A stretch of 64,000 nt of DNA. Source: Bog-473 sp964457065. Its GTDB lineage: Bacteria; Actinomycetota; Acidimicrobiia; Acidimicrobiales; RAAP-2. The notes beneath the pieces were generated by a model, which made no database searches, was not told the origin of the DNA, and worked only from the letters and a program-made list of their open reading frames with translations. Below, piece by piece: positions 27,490 through 36,741 of this stretch. A program made the translations under genes and the position numbers. Location: assembly GCA_964457065.1 (NCBI GenBank), contig CAYWDQ010000001.1, forward strand, positions 62,001-126,000. Reading direction: 5' to 3'. Within the stretch, counting starts at the first letter, position 1; every line of letters begins with the position of its first letter.

Positions 27490-27544
27490 CCTCCCATCCT
27501 GCCAAAGGCCGGGGTGGGTGCCGCACACGCATAGCCTCGGCCGC

Positions 27545-28483
27545 ATGCGGATCTTCGTGGCCGGGGGAACCGGAGCCATCGGGCGCCCGCTGGTCACCGC
27601 CTTGGTGGCTGCGGGGCACGAGGTCACCGTGTTCTCCCGCTCCGAGGGCCGGGTCGCCGCCCTCGGTGTCCCCGGGGTCGTCCCGGCGGTGGGCGACGCG
27701 CTGGACCCGGCCTCCCTGACACGCGCCGTCCGGGCGTCGGAGCCCGACGTCGTGGTCAACCAGTTGACGAGCCTGGCCCGGTCCGCCAACCCCGTGGCGC
27801 TCAAGCGCGGGTTCGACACGACCGGCCGGCTGCGTCGCCAGGCCTCGGGCACCCTCGTCACGGCCGCCCGGCTCGCGGGCGCGCGGCGCGTGGTGGCCCA
27901 GAGCATCGCGTTCGCCTACCGGCCCGGTCCCGGTGTGCGCACGGAGTCCGATCCGCTGTGGACGGACGCCAAGGGCCAGATCGGTCGGCTCACCGGCCCG
28001 GTCGCCGCCCTCGAGTCGGCCACGCGGGGTGATGACGCCGTGGAGGGCGTCGTTCTCCGCTACGGCTCGTTCTACGGGCCGGGCACCTACTTCGCCGCCG
28101 GCGGTCTCTACGCGTCCATGGTCGCCAAGCGCCGGCTCCCCGTTCCCGGTGACGGCGGAGGACTGTTCGGCTTCGTGCACGTCGACGACGCGGCGGCAGC
28201 CACTGTCGCGGCGCTCGACGGTCCGGTGGGCACCTTCAACGTGGTCGACGACGTGCCGGCCCCGGCGTCGGAGTGGATGCCGCTCCTGGCGCGGCTGCTC
28301 GGCGCCAAGCCGCCCCACCGCGTGCCCGAGGCGCTCGCCCGGATCGGGGCGGGCCGGTTCCTGGCCTACCTCATGTGCGACCAGCCGGCCGTCTCGAACA
28401 CGCAGGCGCGCGCCGAGCTCGCGTGGTCGCCCCGCTACCCCGACTGGCACGACGGGTTGGCGGCCGCCCTCGGGGTTGCCTAG
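27545..28483 (+). CDS. NAD-dependent epimerase/dehydratase family protein
   Basis: Extended-SDR protein of 312 residues. It starts RIFVAGGTGAIGRPLVTALVAAG (GxxGxxG nucleotide motif) and has a conserved RYGSFYGPG segment and a FGFVHVDDAAAATVAAL substrate-domain entry. The usual YxxxK catalytic pair is not obvious: the corresponding SIAFAYRPG has no following lysine in register. It may therefore be an atypical reductase or isomerase-like member. The ATG at 27545 is the natural start. It ends convergently with chrA. Confidence 0.75.
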   Translation: MRIFVAGGTGAIGRPLVTALVAAGHEVTVFSRSEGRVAALGVPGVVPAVGDALDPASLTRAVRASEPDVVVNQLTSLARSANPVALKRGFDTTGRLRRQASGTLVTAARLAGARRVVAQSIAFAYRPGPGVRTESDPLWTDAKGQIGRLTGPVAALESATRGDDAVEGVVLRYGSFYGPGTYFAAGGLYASMVAKRRLPVPGDGGGLFGFVHVDDAAAATVAALDGPVGTFNVVDDVPAPASEWMPLLARLLGAKPPHRVPEALARIGAGRFLAYLMCDQPAVSNTQARAELAWSPRYPDWHDGLAAALGVA

Positions 28484-28505
28484 GCCGGAGCTCGCGCCGC
28501 CGGCC
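28483..28505. terminator. GC-rich hairpin between convergent genes
   Basis: GGCCGG (28483-28488) and CCGGCC (28500-28505) form a perfect 6-bp stem with an 11-base loop. The hairpin fills the 23-bp gap between the convergent epimerase and chrA genes and could stop transcription in both directions. No T-run follows, as is common in high-GC actinobacteria. Confidence 0.4.
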
Positions 28506-28506
28506 G

Positions 28507-29685
28507 TCACCCCCCGACGGGCAGCCCCAGCGCGGCGCCGACGACGCCGATCACTCCGGCGCCGACCAGGGTCAGCACCACGCTGCGCCGCAAGCCCACG
28601 ATGACGGCCAGCGATACGGCCAGGATCACGACCTGCCACACGTGCGCGATGCCGAGGGCGAGCGGAATGGACGCGCCGGCGATGGCACCGATGGCTCCTG
28701 GACCGGCGCCGGCGAGGAAGGACTGCGCCACGCGGTTGGTCCGGAGCGCGCCGAAGTGCCGTGCTCCGACCACGATGAACACGAATGACGGCGAGAACGC
28801 GACCAGTGCCGCCAGGAGCGCGCCAGCGACGCCCCCAGCGGCGTAGCCGACCACGGCGACCGTCTGGACCACCGGGCCCGGGGTGATCTGCCCCAGCGCC
28901 ACCGCATTGAGGAACTGGCTGTTGGTCATCCAGTGGTAGTGGTGCACGGCGTCGGCCTGCATGAGCGGAATGATGACGAAGCCGCCGCCGAACGACAGGG
29001 CCCCCACCTTGAGCGCCACCCACGTGAGCGCGCCCAGCCCACCCGCTGCGGCCACGCCGAGCGGCGCCACGACGAGCCCGTTGAGGGCCTTCGGCGGCCG
29101 TACACCGCCCGAGAGGGCGACCTCCACCAGGCCGCACGCGAGCAGCACGAGCACGAGGAAGGTGCCGACCGTCGCCGCCGCGGCGCCGCCGACCACGGCG
29201 TAGACGACCCAGCGTGCCCGCCGGGCGCGCGCCGGGCCGGCCCGGCGCCAGCTGGCCGGCATGAGGCCGAGGGCGGCGTTGACCGCGACCGGCGCCACGG
29301 CGGCACCGGCTCCGAGTGCCGCGCCCTTGACCCAGGTGGGCGGGTTGGACGCCAGGAACAGCGCGGCCAGAGCGATGATGACGGCCAGCCCGGGCACAAT
29401 GAAGCAGACGCCGCCCACCACGGCGCCCGGCACGCCGCGCAGCCGCCAGGCGCAGTAGATCATCAGCTGCGTCGACGCCGGGCCGGGGAGGAGGTTCGTC
29501 GCGGCAATGGCATCCTCGAACTCGGCCTCGTCCAGCCACGCCTCGCGCTCGACGGCGAGGCGGCGCAGCATGGCGATGTGGGTCGGTGGCCCGCCGAAGC
29601 CGGTGCAGCCGATGCGGCCCCACTCCCTGGCGATCGTGCCGAGGGCGACGTCGGGACGGGCGTCCGGAGTCGGCTCGTCCGGCAT
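28507..29685 (-). CDS. chrA: chromate transporter, ChrA family (long-chain)
   Basis: Membrane protein of 392 residues with two homologous CHR halves. The first half has GCTGFGGPPTHIAMLRRL and NLLPGPASTQLMIYCAW, and the second has VGALSFGGGFVIIPLMQ and ALGQITPGPVVQTVAVVGY; both are the hallmark motifs of the family. Long CHR proteins export chromate or related oxyanions, though the natural role in many soil and water bacteria is not tested. It stands alone, without chrB-like regulator. Confidence 0.88.
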   Translation of the reverse strand: MPDEPTPDARPDVALGTIAREWGRIGCTGFGGPPTHIAMLRRLAVEREAWLDEAEFEDAIAATNLLPGPASTQLMIYCAWRLRGVPGAVVGGVCFIVPGLAVIIALAALFLASNPPTWVKGAALGAGAAVAPVAVNAALGLMPASWRRAGPARARRARWVVYAVVGGAAAATVGTFLVLVLLACGLVEVALSGGVRPPKALNGLVVAPLGVAAAGGLGALTWVALKVGALSFGGGFVIIPLMQADAVHHYHWMTNSQFLNAVALGQITPGPVVQTVAVVGYAAGGVAGALLAALVAFSPSFVFIVVGARHFGALRTNRVAQSFLAGAGPGAIGAIAGASIPLALGIAHVWQVVILAVSLAVIVGLRRSVVLTLVGAGVIGVVGAALGLPVGG

Positions 29686-29722
29686 GCCTCATGTTGGCAT
29701 GCCGTCCGGGCCCGGTCGCGGG

Positions 29723-30583
29723 TTAGAGGAGCGCGGGCAGTGCTTCCGACATCGCGTTGATGTGGGCATCGACGCCCACCAGCCCCGCATGCATGGTGAT
29801 GAGGGAGAGATGGCTGGCGCCCGCCTGGCGCCAGCGACGGGCGTGCTCGGCCAGCTTGTCGAGGTCGCGGACGGCGTACTCGACTCGGCCCTCGAAGCTG
29901 AAGCCCGACAGGTCGCGGCCCACCTCGGTGGCGCCCTCGCGGATGATCTCGAGGGCGGCCTCCAGGCCGCCGCCCGGACGGACGTGGGGGAACCAGCCGT
30001 CGGCCACCCGCCCCACCCGCCGCAACGCGGCCGGGGCGAAGGCGCCGATCCAGATCGGGATGGGCCGCTGCAGCGGGAGCGGCGCCAGCCCGGCGGCCCG
30101 GATGTGGTGGAAGCGCCCGTCGACCGTGACGCTCTTCTCGGTCCACAGCGCGCGGAGCACGGCGATCTGCTCCTCGAGGATCGCGCTGCGCTGCTCGAAG
30201 GGCACGCCGAGCGCGTCGTACTCGAGCTTGTTCCAGCCGATGCCGAGCCCCAGCCGGAAGCGGCCGCCGCACAGCAGGTCGACCTCGGCCGCCTGCTTGG
30301 CCAGCAGTGCTGTCTGGCGCTGCGGCCCGATCAGGATCGAGGTGGCGAAGGCGAGGTCCGTGCAGCCCGCGAGATAGGCGAACATGGTAAGCGGTTCGCG
30401 GAACGTGTCGTCGATCGTGTAAGGCCCGCCGATGTCCCCGTGCACCGCGAGGTCGCCGCCGAGCACGTGGTCGTACGCCGCCAGGTGGGTGTAACCCAGG
30501 CCCGAGGCGGCCTGTCCGAACGCGCGCACCGCACCAAGGTCGCCGCCCACCTCGGTCTGGGGGAAGATCACGCCGATGTCCAT
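29723..30583 (-). CDS. LLM-class oxidoreductase, probably F420-dependent
   Basis: Luciferase-like TIM-barrel protein of 286 residues. It begins DIGVIFPQTEVGGDLGAVRAFGQAASGLGYTHLAAYDHVLGGD and contains GGRFRLGLGIGWNKLEYDALGVPFEQR and PIWIGAFAPAALRRVGRVADGW, the usual cofactor and phosphate-contact blocks of the F420-type branch. Such enzymes transfer hydride from reduced F420 to varied substrates. It is divergent from a second LLM gene 77 bp away. Cofactor is inferred from family; substrate unknown. Confidence 0.85.
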   Translation of the reverse strand: MDIGVIFPQTEVGGDLGAVRAFGQAASGLGYTHLAAYDHVLGGDLAVHGDIGGPYTIDDTFREPLTMFAYLAGCTDLAFATSILIGPQRQTALLAKQAAEVDLLCGGRFRLGLGIGWNKLEYDALGVPFEQRSAILEEQIAVLRALWTEKSVTVDGRFHHIRAAGLAPLPLQRPIPIWIGAFAPAALRRVGRVADGWFPHVRPGGGLEAALEIIREGATEVGRDLSGFSFEGRVEYAVRDLDKLAEHARRWRQAGASHLSLITMHAGLVGVDAHINAMSEALPALL

Positions 30584-30660
30584 CTCCGCAGTCTGCCCTG
30601 CTCCGGACCTCCCGTGCGACGCCGGCCCGGATGCGGGACGGGCCGGTTAACTTGGTGGAC

Positions 30661-31590
30661 GTGTTGGTCCGCATCTTCGTGGAGCCCCAACAGGGGGCGA
30701 CGTACGACACGCTCGTCACGATGGCGCAGGCGGTCGAGGCGGGCGGCTTCGATGCCTTCTTCCGCTCCGACCACTTCCTGGCCATGGGAGGCGACGGCCT
30801 GCCCGGACCGACGGATGCCTGGGTCACCCTGGCCGGGATCGCGCGGGAGACCGAGCGCATCCGCCTGGGGACGCTGGTCACCTCGGCCACCTTCAGGCTC
30901 CCGGGGCTGCTCGCCGTCGAGGTGGCGCAGGTCGACGCCATGAGCGGCGGGCGCGTCGAGCTCGGCCTCGGCGCCGGCTGGTACGACGCGGAGCATTCGG
31001 CCTACGGCGTGCCGTTCCCACCCCTCGGCGAGCGCTTCGAGCGCCTCGAGGAGCAGTTCGCCATCCTGACCGGGCTCTGGTGCACACCGGTCGGCGAGAA
31101 GTTCAGCTTCGACGGGCGGCACTACCACCTGAAGGACAGCCCGGCGCTGCCCAAGCCGGTCCAGGAGCCCCACCCGCCCCTCATCGTGGGCGGCGGCGGA
31201 GCCCGGCGGACGCCGCGCCTGGCCGCCACCTACGCCCAGGAGTTCAACCTCCCGTTCTCCTCGCTCGCCGACACCGAGGCCCAGTACCGCCGCGTGCGCG
31301 CCGCCTGCGAGGACCGGGGTCGCGACCCCGGCACGCTGCGGCTGTCGGCCGCCCAGGTGGTGTGCTGCGGTGCCGACGAAGCCGAGGTGGAGCGGCGCGC
31401 CGCCAACATCGGACGCAAACCCGATGAGCTCCGGGCCAACGGCGCCGCCGGCACGCCCGACGAGGTGGTGGCCCGCCTCGAGGCGTTCGCCGGCATCGGA
31501 GCGCAGACCATCTACCTCCAGGTGCTCGACCTCCGCGACCTGGAGCACATCGAGCTGCTGGCGAGGGAAGTACTGCCGCGGGTCTCGTAG
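30661..31590 (+). CDS. LLM-class oxidoreductase, probably F420-dependent
   Basis: Second luciferase-like protein, 309 residues from the GTG at 30661. Family members begin close to LVRIFVEPQQGATYDTL, which fits this start; an ATG at 30631 would add ten residues but has no ribosome-binding site. It has VAQVDAMSGGRVELGLGAGWYDAEHSAYGVPFP and PHPPLIVGGGGARRTPRLAATYA. It is only distantly similar to the divergent LLM gene next to it, so the pair is not a recent duplication. Substrate unknown. Confidence 0.85.
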   Translation: MLVRIFVEPQQGATYDTLVTMAQAVEAGGFDAFFRSDHFLAMGGDGLPGPTDAWVTLAGIARETERIRLGTLVTSATFRLPGLLAVEVAQVDAMSGGRVELGLGAGWYDAEHSAYGVPFPPLGERFERLEEQFAILTGLWCTPVGEKFSFDGRHYHLKDSPALPKPVQEPHPPLIVGGGGARRTPRLAATYAQEFNLPFSSLADTEAQYRRVRAACEDRGRDPGTLRLSAAQVVCCGADEAEVERRAANIGRKPDELRANGAAGTPDEVVARLEAFAGIGAQTIYLQVLDLRDLEHIELLAREVLPRVS

Positions 31591-31651
31591 GCGGGCCCGT
31601 CGGCGGGACGGGACGCAGAGACAGAGACGCAGAGACGGAGAGGACGACACC

Positions 31652-33424
31652 ATGACCATCACGAGCCGGGGGGCGGTCGCACCGACGGGTGATCGGGGTG
31701 AGACGGGCGGGGGCGGATCGCCCGAGACGCTGGCTCCGTCCGACACCGCCGCGATCGATGCGCTCGTCGACGAGGTGGCGGACCACGCCGCGGCCTGGGC
31801 CGCCACGGACGCCGCGGCACGCTCCGACCTCCTACAGCAGGTGATCAACGACACCATGGCGGCCCAGGATGCCTGGCTGGCCGCCGCCTGTGCCGCCAAG
31901 GGCCTCACGCCCGGCTCGACCGAGGCGGGCGAGGAGCTCTTCGCCGGCATCGGGACGTTCGTGCGCATGGCGCGCCTGCTTCGCGACGCGTTGCGCGACA
32001 TCACCAAGGACGGCACGCCCTCCTTCGCCGGTCCCGTGCGCGAGGCGGCGGACGGCCGATTGCGCGTCCAGGTCTTCCCCGATGGTGCGTTCGACCGGAT
32101 CACGTTCCCGCAGACCACCGCCGAGGTCTGGATGCAGCCCGGCGTGACCAGGGAGGCTCTCGCCCCGGGTCAGGCTCCCTCCTATGCCGACCCGGCCGCC
32201 CACGCCGGCACGGCGCTGGTGCTGGCCGCCGGCAACGTGGCCTCGCTCGGCCCCCGCGACGTCCTCTCGAAGCTCTTCGTGGAGGGCAAGGTCGTGGTGA
32301 TGAAGGCCAACCCGGTCAACGACTACCTCGTCCCGCACTGGAGCAACGCCCTGGCGCCGCTGATCGGCGCCGGTGTGCTGCGCATCGTGGCAGGCGGTCC
32401 CGCGGTCGGGCAGCACCTGACCGGGCATGACCGCATCGACGAGGTGCACATCACCGGCTCGGACAAGACCTATGACGCCGTCGTGTTCGGCACCGGGCCC
32501 GAGGGCCAACGGCGCAAGGCGGCCGACGAGCCGGTGCTCGACAAGCCGGTGACCGCCGAGCTGGGCAACGTCTCGCCCGTGATCGTGGTGCCGGGCAAGT
32601 GGTCGATACCCGAGCTTCTCTACCAGGCCGAACACGTGGCGACCATGCTGGTGAACAACGCGGGCTTCAACTGCATCTCGGCCCGTGTGGTGGTCACCCA
32701 TGCCGCCTGGCCCCAGCGCGACGCCTTCCTGGGCGCGCTGACGCAGGCGCTGTCGCGGATCACCACCCGGCGGGCGTACTACCCGGGCGCCGCGGGGCGC
32801 CGCGATGCCTTCGTGGCTCTCCACCCCGAAGCCGAGGAGCTCGGCACGGGCCCCGCCGACGCCCTGCCGTGGACGTTCATACGCAGCGTGCCGCCCGGGC
32901 GCACCGACGACATCTGCTTCAATGTCGAGTCCTTCTGCGGGGAGCTGGCCGAGACGGCCCTGACGGCTCCCTCGGTGCCGGCCTTCGTCGACGCCGCCAC
33001 CGCCTTCTGCAACGACGTCGTCTGGGGCACGCTGGGTGCCACCGTGATCGTCAGCCCCTCCTCCATGAAGGAGGACGCCGTCGGTGCCGCGGTCGAGCGG
33101 GCGGTCGCGGACCTGCGCTACGGCTCCATCGGTGTCAACGTCTGGCACGGCCTCTCGTTCGCCATGGGCTCCACGACGTGGGGTGCCTACCCCGGACACG
33201 CGCGCACCGACATCCAGTCGGGTACCGGTGTGGTGGGCAACGCCGCCATGTTCGACCGCCCGCAGAAGTCGGTCGTGCGCGGGCCGTTCCGCTCCCGGCC
33301 AAAACCGGCATGGTTCGCCACCGCGCCCGACGCCTACGACGTCATGCGCCGCTTCGTCGCCTTCGAGGCCGAGCCGTCGGCGGCCAAGATCCCGGGCCTG
33401 CTACTCGCCGCCATGCGGCACTAG
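31652..33424 (+). CDS. aldehyde dehydrogenase family protein
   Basis: Protein of 590 residues, longer than usual for the family (about 480-500). The catalytic cysteine is Cys341 in NNAGFNCISARVVVT, and the general-base glutamate is Glu303 in TAELGNVSPVIV; a VHITGSDKTYDAVVFG nucleotide-binding block is present, so it should be active. The C-terminal third (GSIGVNVWHGLSFAMGSTTWGAYPG) is unlike common aldehyde dehydrogenases. I chose the ATG at 31652, preceded by GGAGAGGA. The upstream 40 bp carry short repeats of ACGCAGAGAC. It follows the LLM gene by 61 bp. Substrate unknown. Confidence 0.85.
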   Translation: MTITSRGAVAPTGDRGETGGGGSPETLAPSDTAAIDALVDEVADHAAAWAATDAAARSDLLQQVINDTMAAQDAWLAAACAAKGLTPGSTEAGEELFAGIGTFVRMARLLRDALRDITKDGTPSFAGPVREAADGRLRVQVFPDGAFDRITFPQTTAEVWMQPGVTREALAPGQAPSYADPAAHAGTALVLAAGNVASLGPRDVLSKLFVEGKVVVMKANPVNDYLVPHWSNALAPLIGAGVLRIVAGGPAVGQHLTGHDRIDEVHITGSDKTYDAVVFGTGPEGQRRKAADEPVLDKPVTAELGNVSPVIVVPGKWSIPELLYQAEHVATMLVNNAGFNCISARVVVTHAAWPQRDAFLGALTQALSRITTRRAYYPGAAGRRDAFVALHPEAEELGTGPADALPWTFIRSVPPGRTDDICFNVESFCGELAETALTAPSVPAFVDAATAFCNDVVWGTLGATVIVSPSSMKEDAVGAAVERAVADLRYGSIGVNVWHGLSFAMGSTTWGAYPGHARTDIQSGTGVVGNAAMFDRPQKSVVRGPFRSRPKPAWFATAPDAYDVMRRFVAFEAEPSAAKIPGLLLAAMRH

Positions 33425-33446
33425 CAACGAGCACCGGCAGAGGGAT

Positions 33447-34064
33447 TCAGCTCATCGTCTTCGCACGGAGCTGCGGAACGGCGTATGGCGCAGCCGCCAC
33501 GATGGCGGCGATGAGGCCGACGAACGCGCCGAACTCCCACCCGACGCCCGATCCACCCGGCTTGAAGATGAAGCCGATGAACACGAGCACCAGGTTGACC
33601 AGGGTGGCCGTCAACATCACCGTGAGGTGCGGGACATTGGCGGCAATCGGGAGCTCGTCCCACCCGGCACGCAGCGCGAGGTACGCGACGATGAGGATGC
33701 ACAGGATCAGCACGATGTAGAGGTAGCCGTGGGCCGAGAGCCCGCTTGCCGTCACCGTGATGCCGATCACGCTCACCCCGAACCAGGACAAGAACAGCGA
33801 AATGAACAGGACGACCGAGGCGATCCCCGCGATCCGGTCCGCCAGCGACCAGCGGGCGGCATCGAACTTGTAGGGGGGGACGGAGGATCCGGTGGACGCC
33901 CGGGCCGCCGGTGCGTCGGCGGGTGCGCCCACCGCTGGGCCGGTGGCGGCTGCGGCTGGTCTGGGAGCGGCCGCCGAGCCGGCGCCCAGCTGGGCACCGC
34001 AACTCGGGCAGAAGGTGGCGTCCTCGGCGGCTTCGCTCTGGCACTGAGCGCACGTCTGCGGCAT
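33447..34064 (-). CDS. zinc-ribbon membrane protein
   Basis: Protein of 205 residues. Its N-terminus is a zinc ribbon with two CxxC pairs (CAQCQSEAAEDATFCPSCG), followed by an Ala/Pro linker to about residue 65 and four membrane helices. No enzymatic motif is visible. Such zinc-ribbon membrane proteins are common in actinobacteria and are not characterised. It lies after the secreted repeat protein on the same strand, 173 bp away, and ends 22 bp from the convergent aldehyde dehydrogenase. Confidence 0.75.
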   Translation of the reverse strand: MPQTCAQCQSEAAEDATFCPSCGAQLGAGSAAAPRPAAAATGPAVGAPADAPAARASTGSSVPPYKFDAARWSLADRIAGIASVVLFISLFLSWFGVSVIGITVTASGLSAHGYLYIVLILCILIVAYLALRAGWDELPIAANVPHLTVMLTATLVNLVLVFIGFIFKPGGSGVGWEFGAFVGLIAAIVAAAPYAVPQLRAKTMS

Positions 34065-34237
34065 GACGGTCCTCCATCTCTCAGGTGACGGGAGTCCCGC
34101 CCCCCGCCACGCTCCCGTGACTGCTTGGGTGCGGCACGTCAGATTCTACGGGGGTGTGCCGCTCCTGCCTAGGGATCCTCGGCCCCGGGTGGCTCCCAAC
34201 GGCGCACGTCAGGGACTAATTCGGAGGTCCAGGCACG

Positions 34238-35476
34238 CTAGGGGTGTCCTGAGCCGTGCGTCCGGCTCGGGGTCGGGGCCGGTTTCGGGGCGATCAGGGT
34301 GAGCCGGGCCACCGTGTTCCCGCCCACCGCGACACACGACGACGTGGTCGGACAGGACAGCGCCGTCAGGGAGATGGGCACGTAGGCCGAAGTGGACGCG
34401 CGGAACGAGAGCCCGCCATCGAGGCTCTGTGCGACTGCACCGGTGCCGACGGCGGGAAAGCCCACCCACTTCGTGCCGACCATGGCGCACTGGCGGGCCG
34501 ACGGGCACGCGACGCCGTAGACGTCGTCGACCGGTGGCACTCCCGCCGTGGCGAGCCAGGTGTGCCCCCCGTCGCTGCTGCGCAGCAGCTCTCCCTTGGC
34601 CGGCACCACGTCACTCACCGTCGTCGCTGTGGTCCCGGCGGCGATGCACGTCGACGTGCTCACGCAGACGGCGCTCTGCAGCACGCCGACACCCGCGGGG
34701 ACCGTGGCCAGCGACCAGGTCTGCCCGCCGTCCGCACTCACTGCGATCGCGCCGGTCCCGTGGCCGTTGCTCGTGGGCACGTGGCCCGCGACGAGACACG
34801 AACCTCCGGCGGTGCACGAGAGGTCGTCGCCGGGGAGGAACGGGGAGGGGAGGTCGCCTTCCTGCTGCCAGCTCAGCCCGAAATCGTCGCTGTGGGCAGA
34901 CCACGTCGAGATGCCGTCACTGACGACGGCCGTGCAGTCGGAGGTGTTGGCGCACTCCACGCTGGTCACCGTGAGCGCGTTCGTGGGCGCGGTGACCGGC
35001 GACCAGGTCGTGCCGGCGTCGTTGGTCGTCACCACGACGCCGCTTCCCGGGAGCGATGCCCCGTTGGAGCCGACAGCCATGCACTCGGTCGAGGTGGGGC
35101 AAGAGATACCGCTCAATTGCGGTGTGCTCCCGCCGGCCACCTGCTGCGCCCTCCACTTCGTGCCGCCGTCGGTCGTGGCGACGATCACCGCCGCCCCCGC
35201 CGCGGGGGGATTGGGCCCGGCGACCCCGACCGCCCAACAGCGCCTGGAGGTCGGACACGACACCGCACCGAGCTCGCCGGTGCCGTCCGGTGCCGGCTGC
35301 CCGACCACCAGGGGGGTGCCCTTCGGCTCACCGAGCACGCGGGCGGCCCGGGGCGAGCTCGGGTGTCCGGTCAGCGCACAGCCCGCTGCGGCGGCCGCCA
35401 AGGCGGTGAGGAGGACAGTCAGGCCGCCACCGCGTCGCCAGGCACGCCGGTGTCGAGGCACGGAGCGGGGAAACAC
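34238..35476 (-). CDS. secreted BNR/sialidase-like repeat protein
   Basis: Exported protein of 412 residues. A basic N-terminus and hydrophobic core (LTVLLTALAAAAAGCAL) form a signal sequence; the cysteine could be a lipid attachment site, although the residue at -3 is Ala and the lipobox is weak. The rest holds about six repeats of roughly 55 residues, each with a cysteine pair of the form SCPTSxxCxAVG followed by a TxDGGxxW motif, as in BNR/Ycf48-type beta-propellers. The paired cysteines probably form one disulfide per blade. It is likely a surface propeller of unknown ligand. Confidence 0.75.
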   Translation of the reverse strand: MFPRSVPRHRRAWRRGGGLTVLLTALAAAAAGCALTGHPSSPRAARVLGEPKGTPLVVGQPAPDGTGELGAVSCPTSRRCWAVGVAGPNPPAAGAAVIVATTDGGTKWRAQQVAGGSTPQLSGISCPTSTECMAVGSNGASLPGSGVVVTTNDAGTTWSPVTAPTNALTVTSVECANTSDCTAVVSDGISTWSAHSDDFGLSWQQEGDLPSPFLPGDDLSCTAGGSCLVAGHVPTSNGHGTGAIAVSADGGQTWSLATVPAGVGVLQSAVCVSTSTCIAAGTTATTVSDVVPAKGELLRSSDGGHTWLATAGVPPVDDVYGVACPSARQCAMVGTKWVGFPAVGTGAVAQSLDGGLSFRASTSAYVPISLTALSCPTTSSCVAVGGNTVARLTLIAPKPAPTPSRTHGSGHP

Positions 35477-35538
35477 GGCAAGACGACAATAGCGGTGGGG
35501 GGCGGAAATTCCGGTGCACCGTTGGGTACCCTCGCACG

Positions 35539-36723
35539 GTGGATTGGGTGGACCTGTTGATCATCGGGCTGATGCTGCTGGCCGCCGTCCACGGGTTGCG
35601 GCTCGGTGCGATCGTGCAGCTCCTCACCTTCGGCGGCTTCATCCTCGGGTTCCTGCTGGGAACGGTGGTGTGGGTGCCCCTGCTCAGCACCGGTCATGAC
35701 GACGTGACCCGCTCGGTCGTCGTGGTCTCCCTCGTGATCCTCACGGCCCTCACCCTCGGCTATGCGGGCCGCGTGCTGGGTACGTGGACCAACGTCACCG
35801 TGCGCCGTCACCATCTGGGCCACGTCGACGCGGTGCTCGGGGTCGGGGTCGCGGTCATCGCCGTCCTGCTCTCCGTCTGGCTGGTTGCTGCCGTGGTCTC
35901 GTCCCCCAACAGCCGCCTGACCTCCTTGGACGCGGCGGTGGCCAAGTCCGACATCCTCCACTCAATCGACAACGTGCTGCCCCGGGCACCTTCGATCTTC
36001 AACGACCTGCAGACCTTCTTGAACAACCAGGGGTTCCCCCAGGTGTTCTCGACGCTCACCCCGCCCTCGACCCCCTCGGTCTCGACACCATCGAACGCGG
36101 AGACCCGGGCTCTCGCGGACCCGGCGGTCTTCTCGACCGTCAAGATCCTGGGCACGGCGTGCAACAACGAGCAGGAGGGTTCGGGCTTCGTGGTCGCTCC
36201 GGGACTCGTGGCCACCAATGCCCACGTCGTCGCGGGGGAGGGCAGTGGCGACACGGAGGTCGTCGTAGGCACCACCACCTATGCCGCGACGCCTGTCCTG
36301 TTCGACCCGTCGTTCGACCTGGCGGTGCTGCGCACCGATGCCCCGCTCGGCCCGGCCCTGTCCATCAGCCCGAACCTCGTCCCCCGGGGCACACAGGCGG
36401 CGCTGCTCGGCTATCCCGAGGACGGACCGCTCATGATCGACCCCGCCGGTGTGACCGAGGAGGTCACCGCCATCGGCAAGGACATCTACAACAACGGGTC
36501 CGTGACCCGGGGTGTCTACGCCCTGGACGCCAACGTCGAGCCGGGGAACTCCGGCGGCCCGCTGTTGGCTCCCGGCGGCCAGGTCATCGGCGTCGTCTTC
36601 TCCCGCTCCACCGTCTACCAGGAGGTCGGCTACGCCCTGACCTCCCCGGGGGTCCTGGCCCGCGTGCAGGCGGCCGAGCACCATCGCTCGGCGGTGGGCA
36701 CCGGTCCCTGCATCAGCAGCTGA
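35539..36723 (+). CDS. marP: MarP-type membrane serine protease (CvpA domain plus trypsin fold)
   Basis: Protein of 394 residues from a GTG start. Residues 1-120 form a four-helix CvpA-like membrane domain (DWVDLLIIGLMLLAAVHGLR). A trypsin-type extracytoplasmic protease follows with a full triad: His229 in ATNAHVV, Asp260 in SFDLAVLRT and Ser338 in EPGNSGGPLL. Cys208 (TACNNEQEGSG) and Cys391 near the C-terminus are placed like the disulfide of mycobacterial MarP (Rv3671c). In mycobacteria this protease is needed for acid resistance; the same role here is an inference. GH15 follows after 18 bp. Confidence 0.85.
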   Translation: MDWVDLLIIGLMLLAAVHGLRLGAIVQLLTFGGFILGFLLGTVVWVPLLSTGHDDVTRSVVVVSLVILTALTLGYAGRVLGTWTNVTVRRHHLGHVDAVLGVGVAVIAVLLSVWLVAAVVSSPNSRLTSLDAAVAKSDILHSIDNVLPRAPSIFNDLQTFLNNQGFPQVFSTLTPPSTPSVSTPSNAETRALADPAVFSTVKILGTACNNEQEGSGFVVAPGLVATNAHVVAGEGSGDTEVVVGTTTYAATPVLFDPSFDLAVLRTDAPLGPALSISPNLVPRGTQAALLGYPEDGPLMIDPAGVTEEVTAIGKDIYNNGSVTRGVYALDANVEPGNSGGPLLAPGGQVIGVVFSRSTVYQEVGYALTSPGVLARVQAAEHHRSAVGTGPCISS

Positions 36724-36741
36724 GCAGGCAAGAATGAGGTC

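Noticed and set aside
26564..29692. 1042-codon minus-strand open frame
   Set aside because: It covers the epimerase antisense and chrA and the DUF4328 gene out of frame; its composition is shadow-like.
31605..31650. Repeated ACGCAGAGAC motifs before the aldehyde dehydrogenase as an operator
   Set aside because: Short imperfect direct repeats that include the purine-rich ribosome-binding region; no symmetry.
34088..34118. ACGGGAG/CTCCCGT inverted repeat between the propeller gene and the zinc-ribbon gene
   Set aside because: 17-bp loop and no T-run on the minus strand; could be chance, so not called a terminator.
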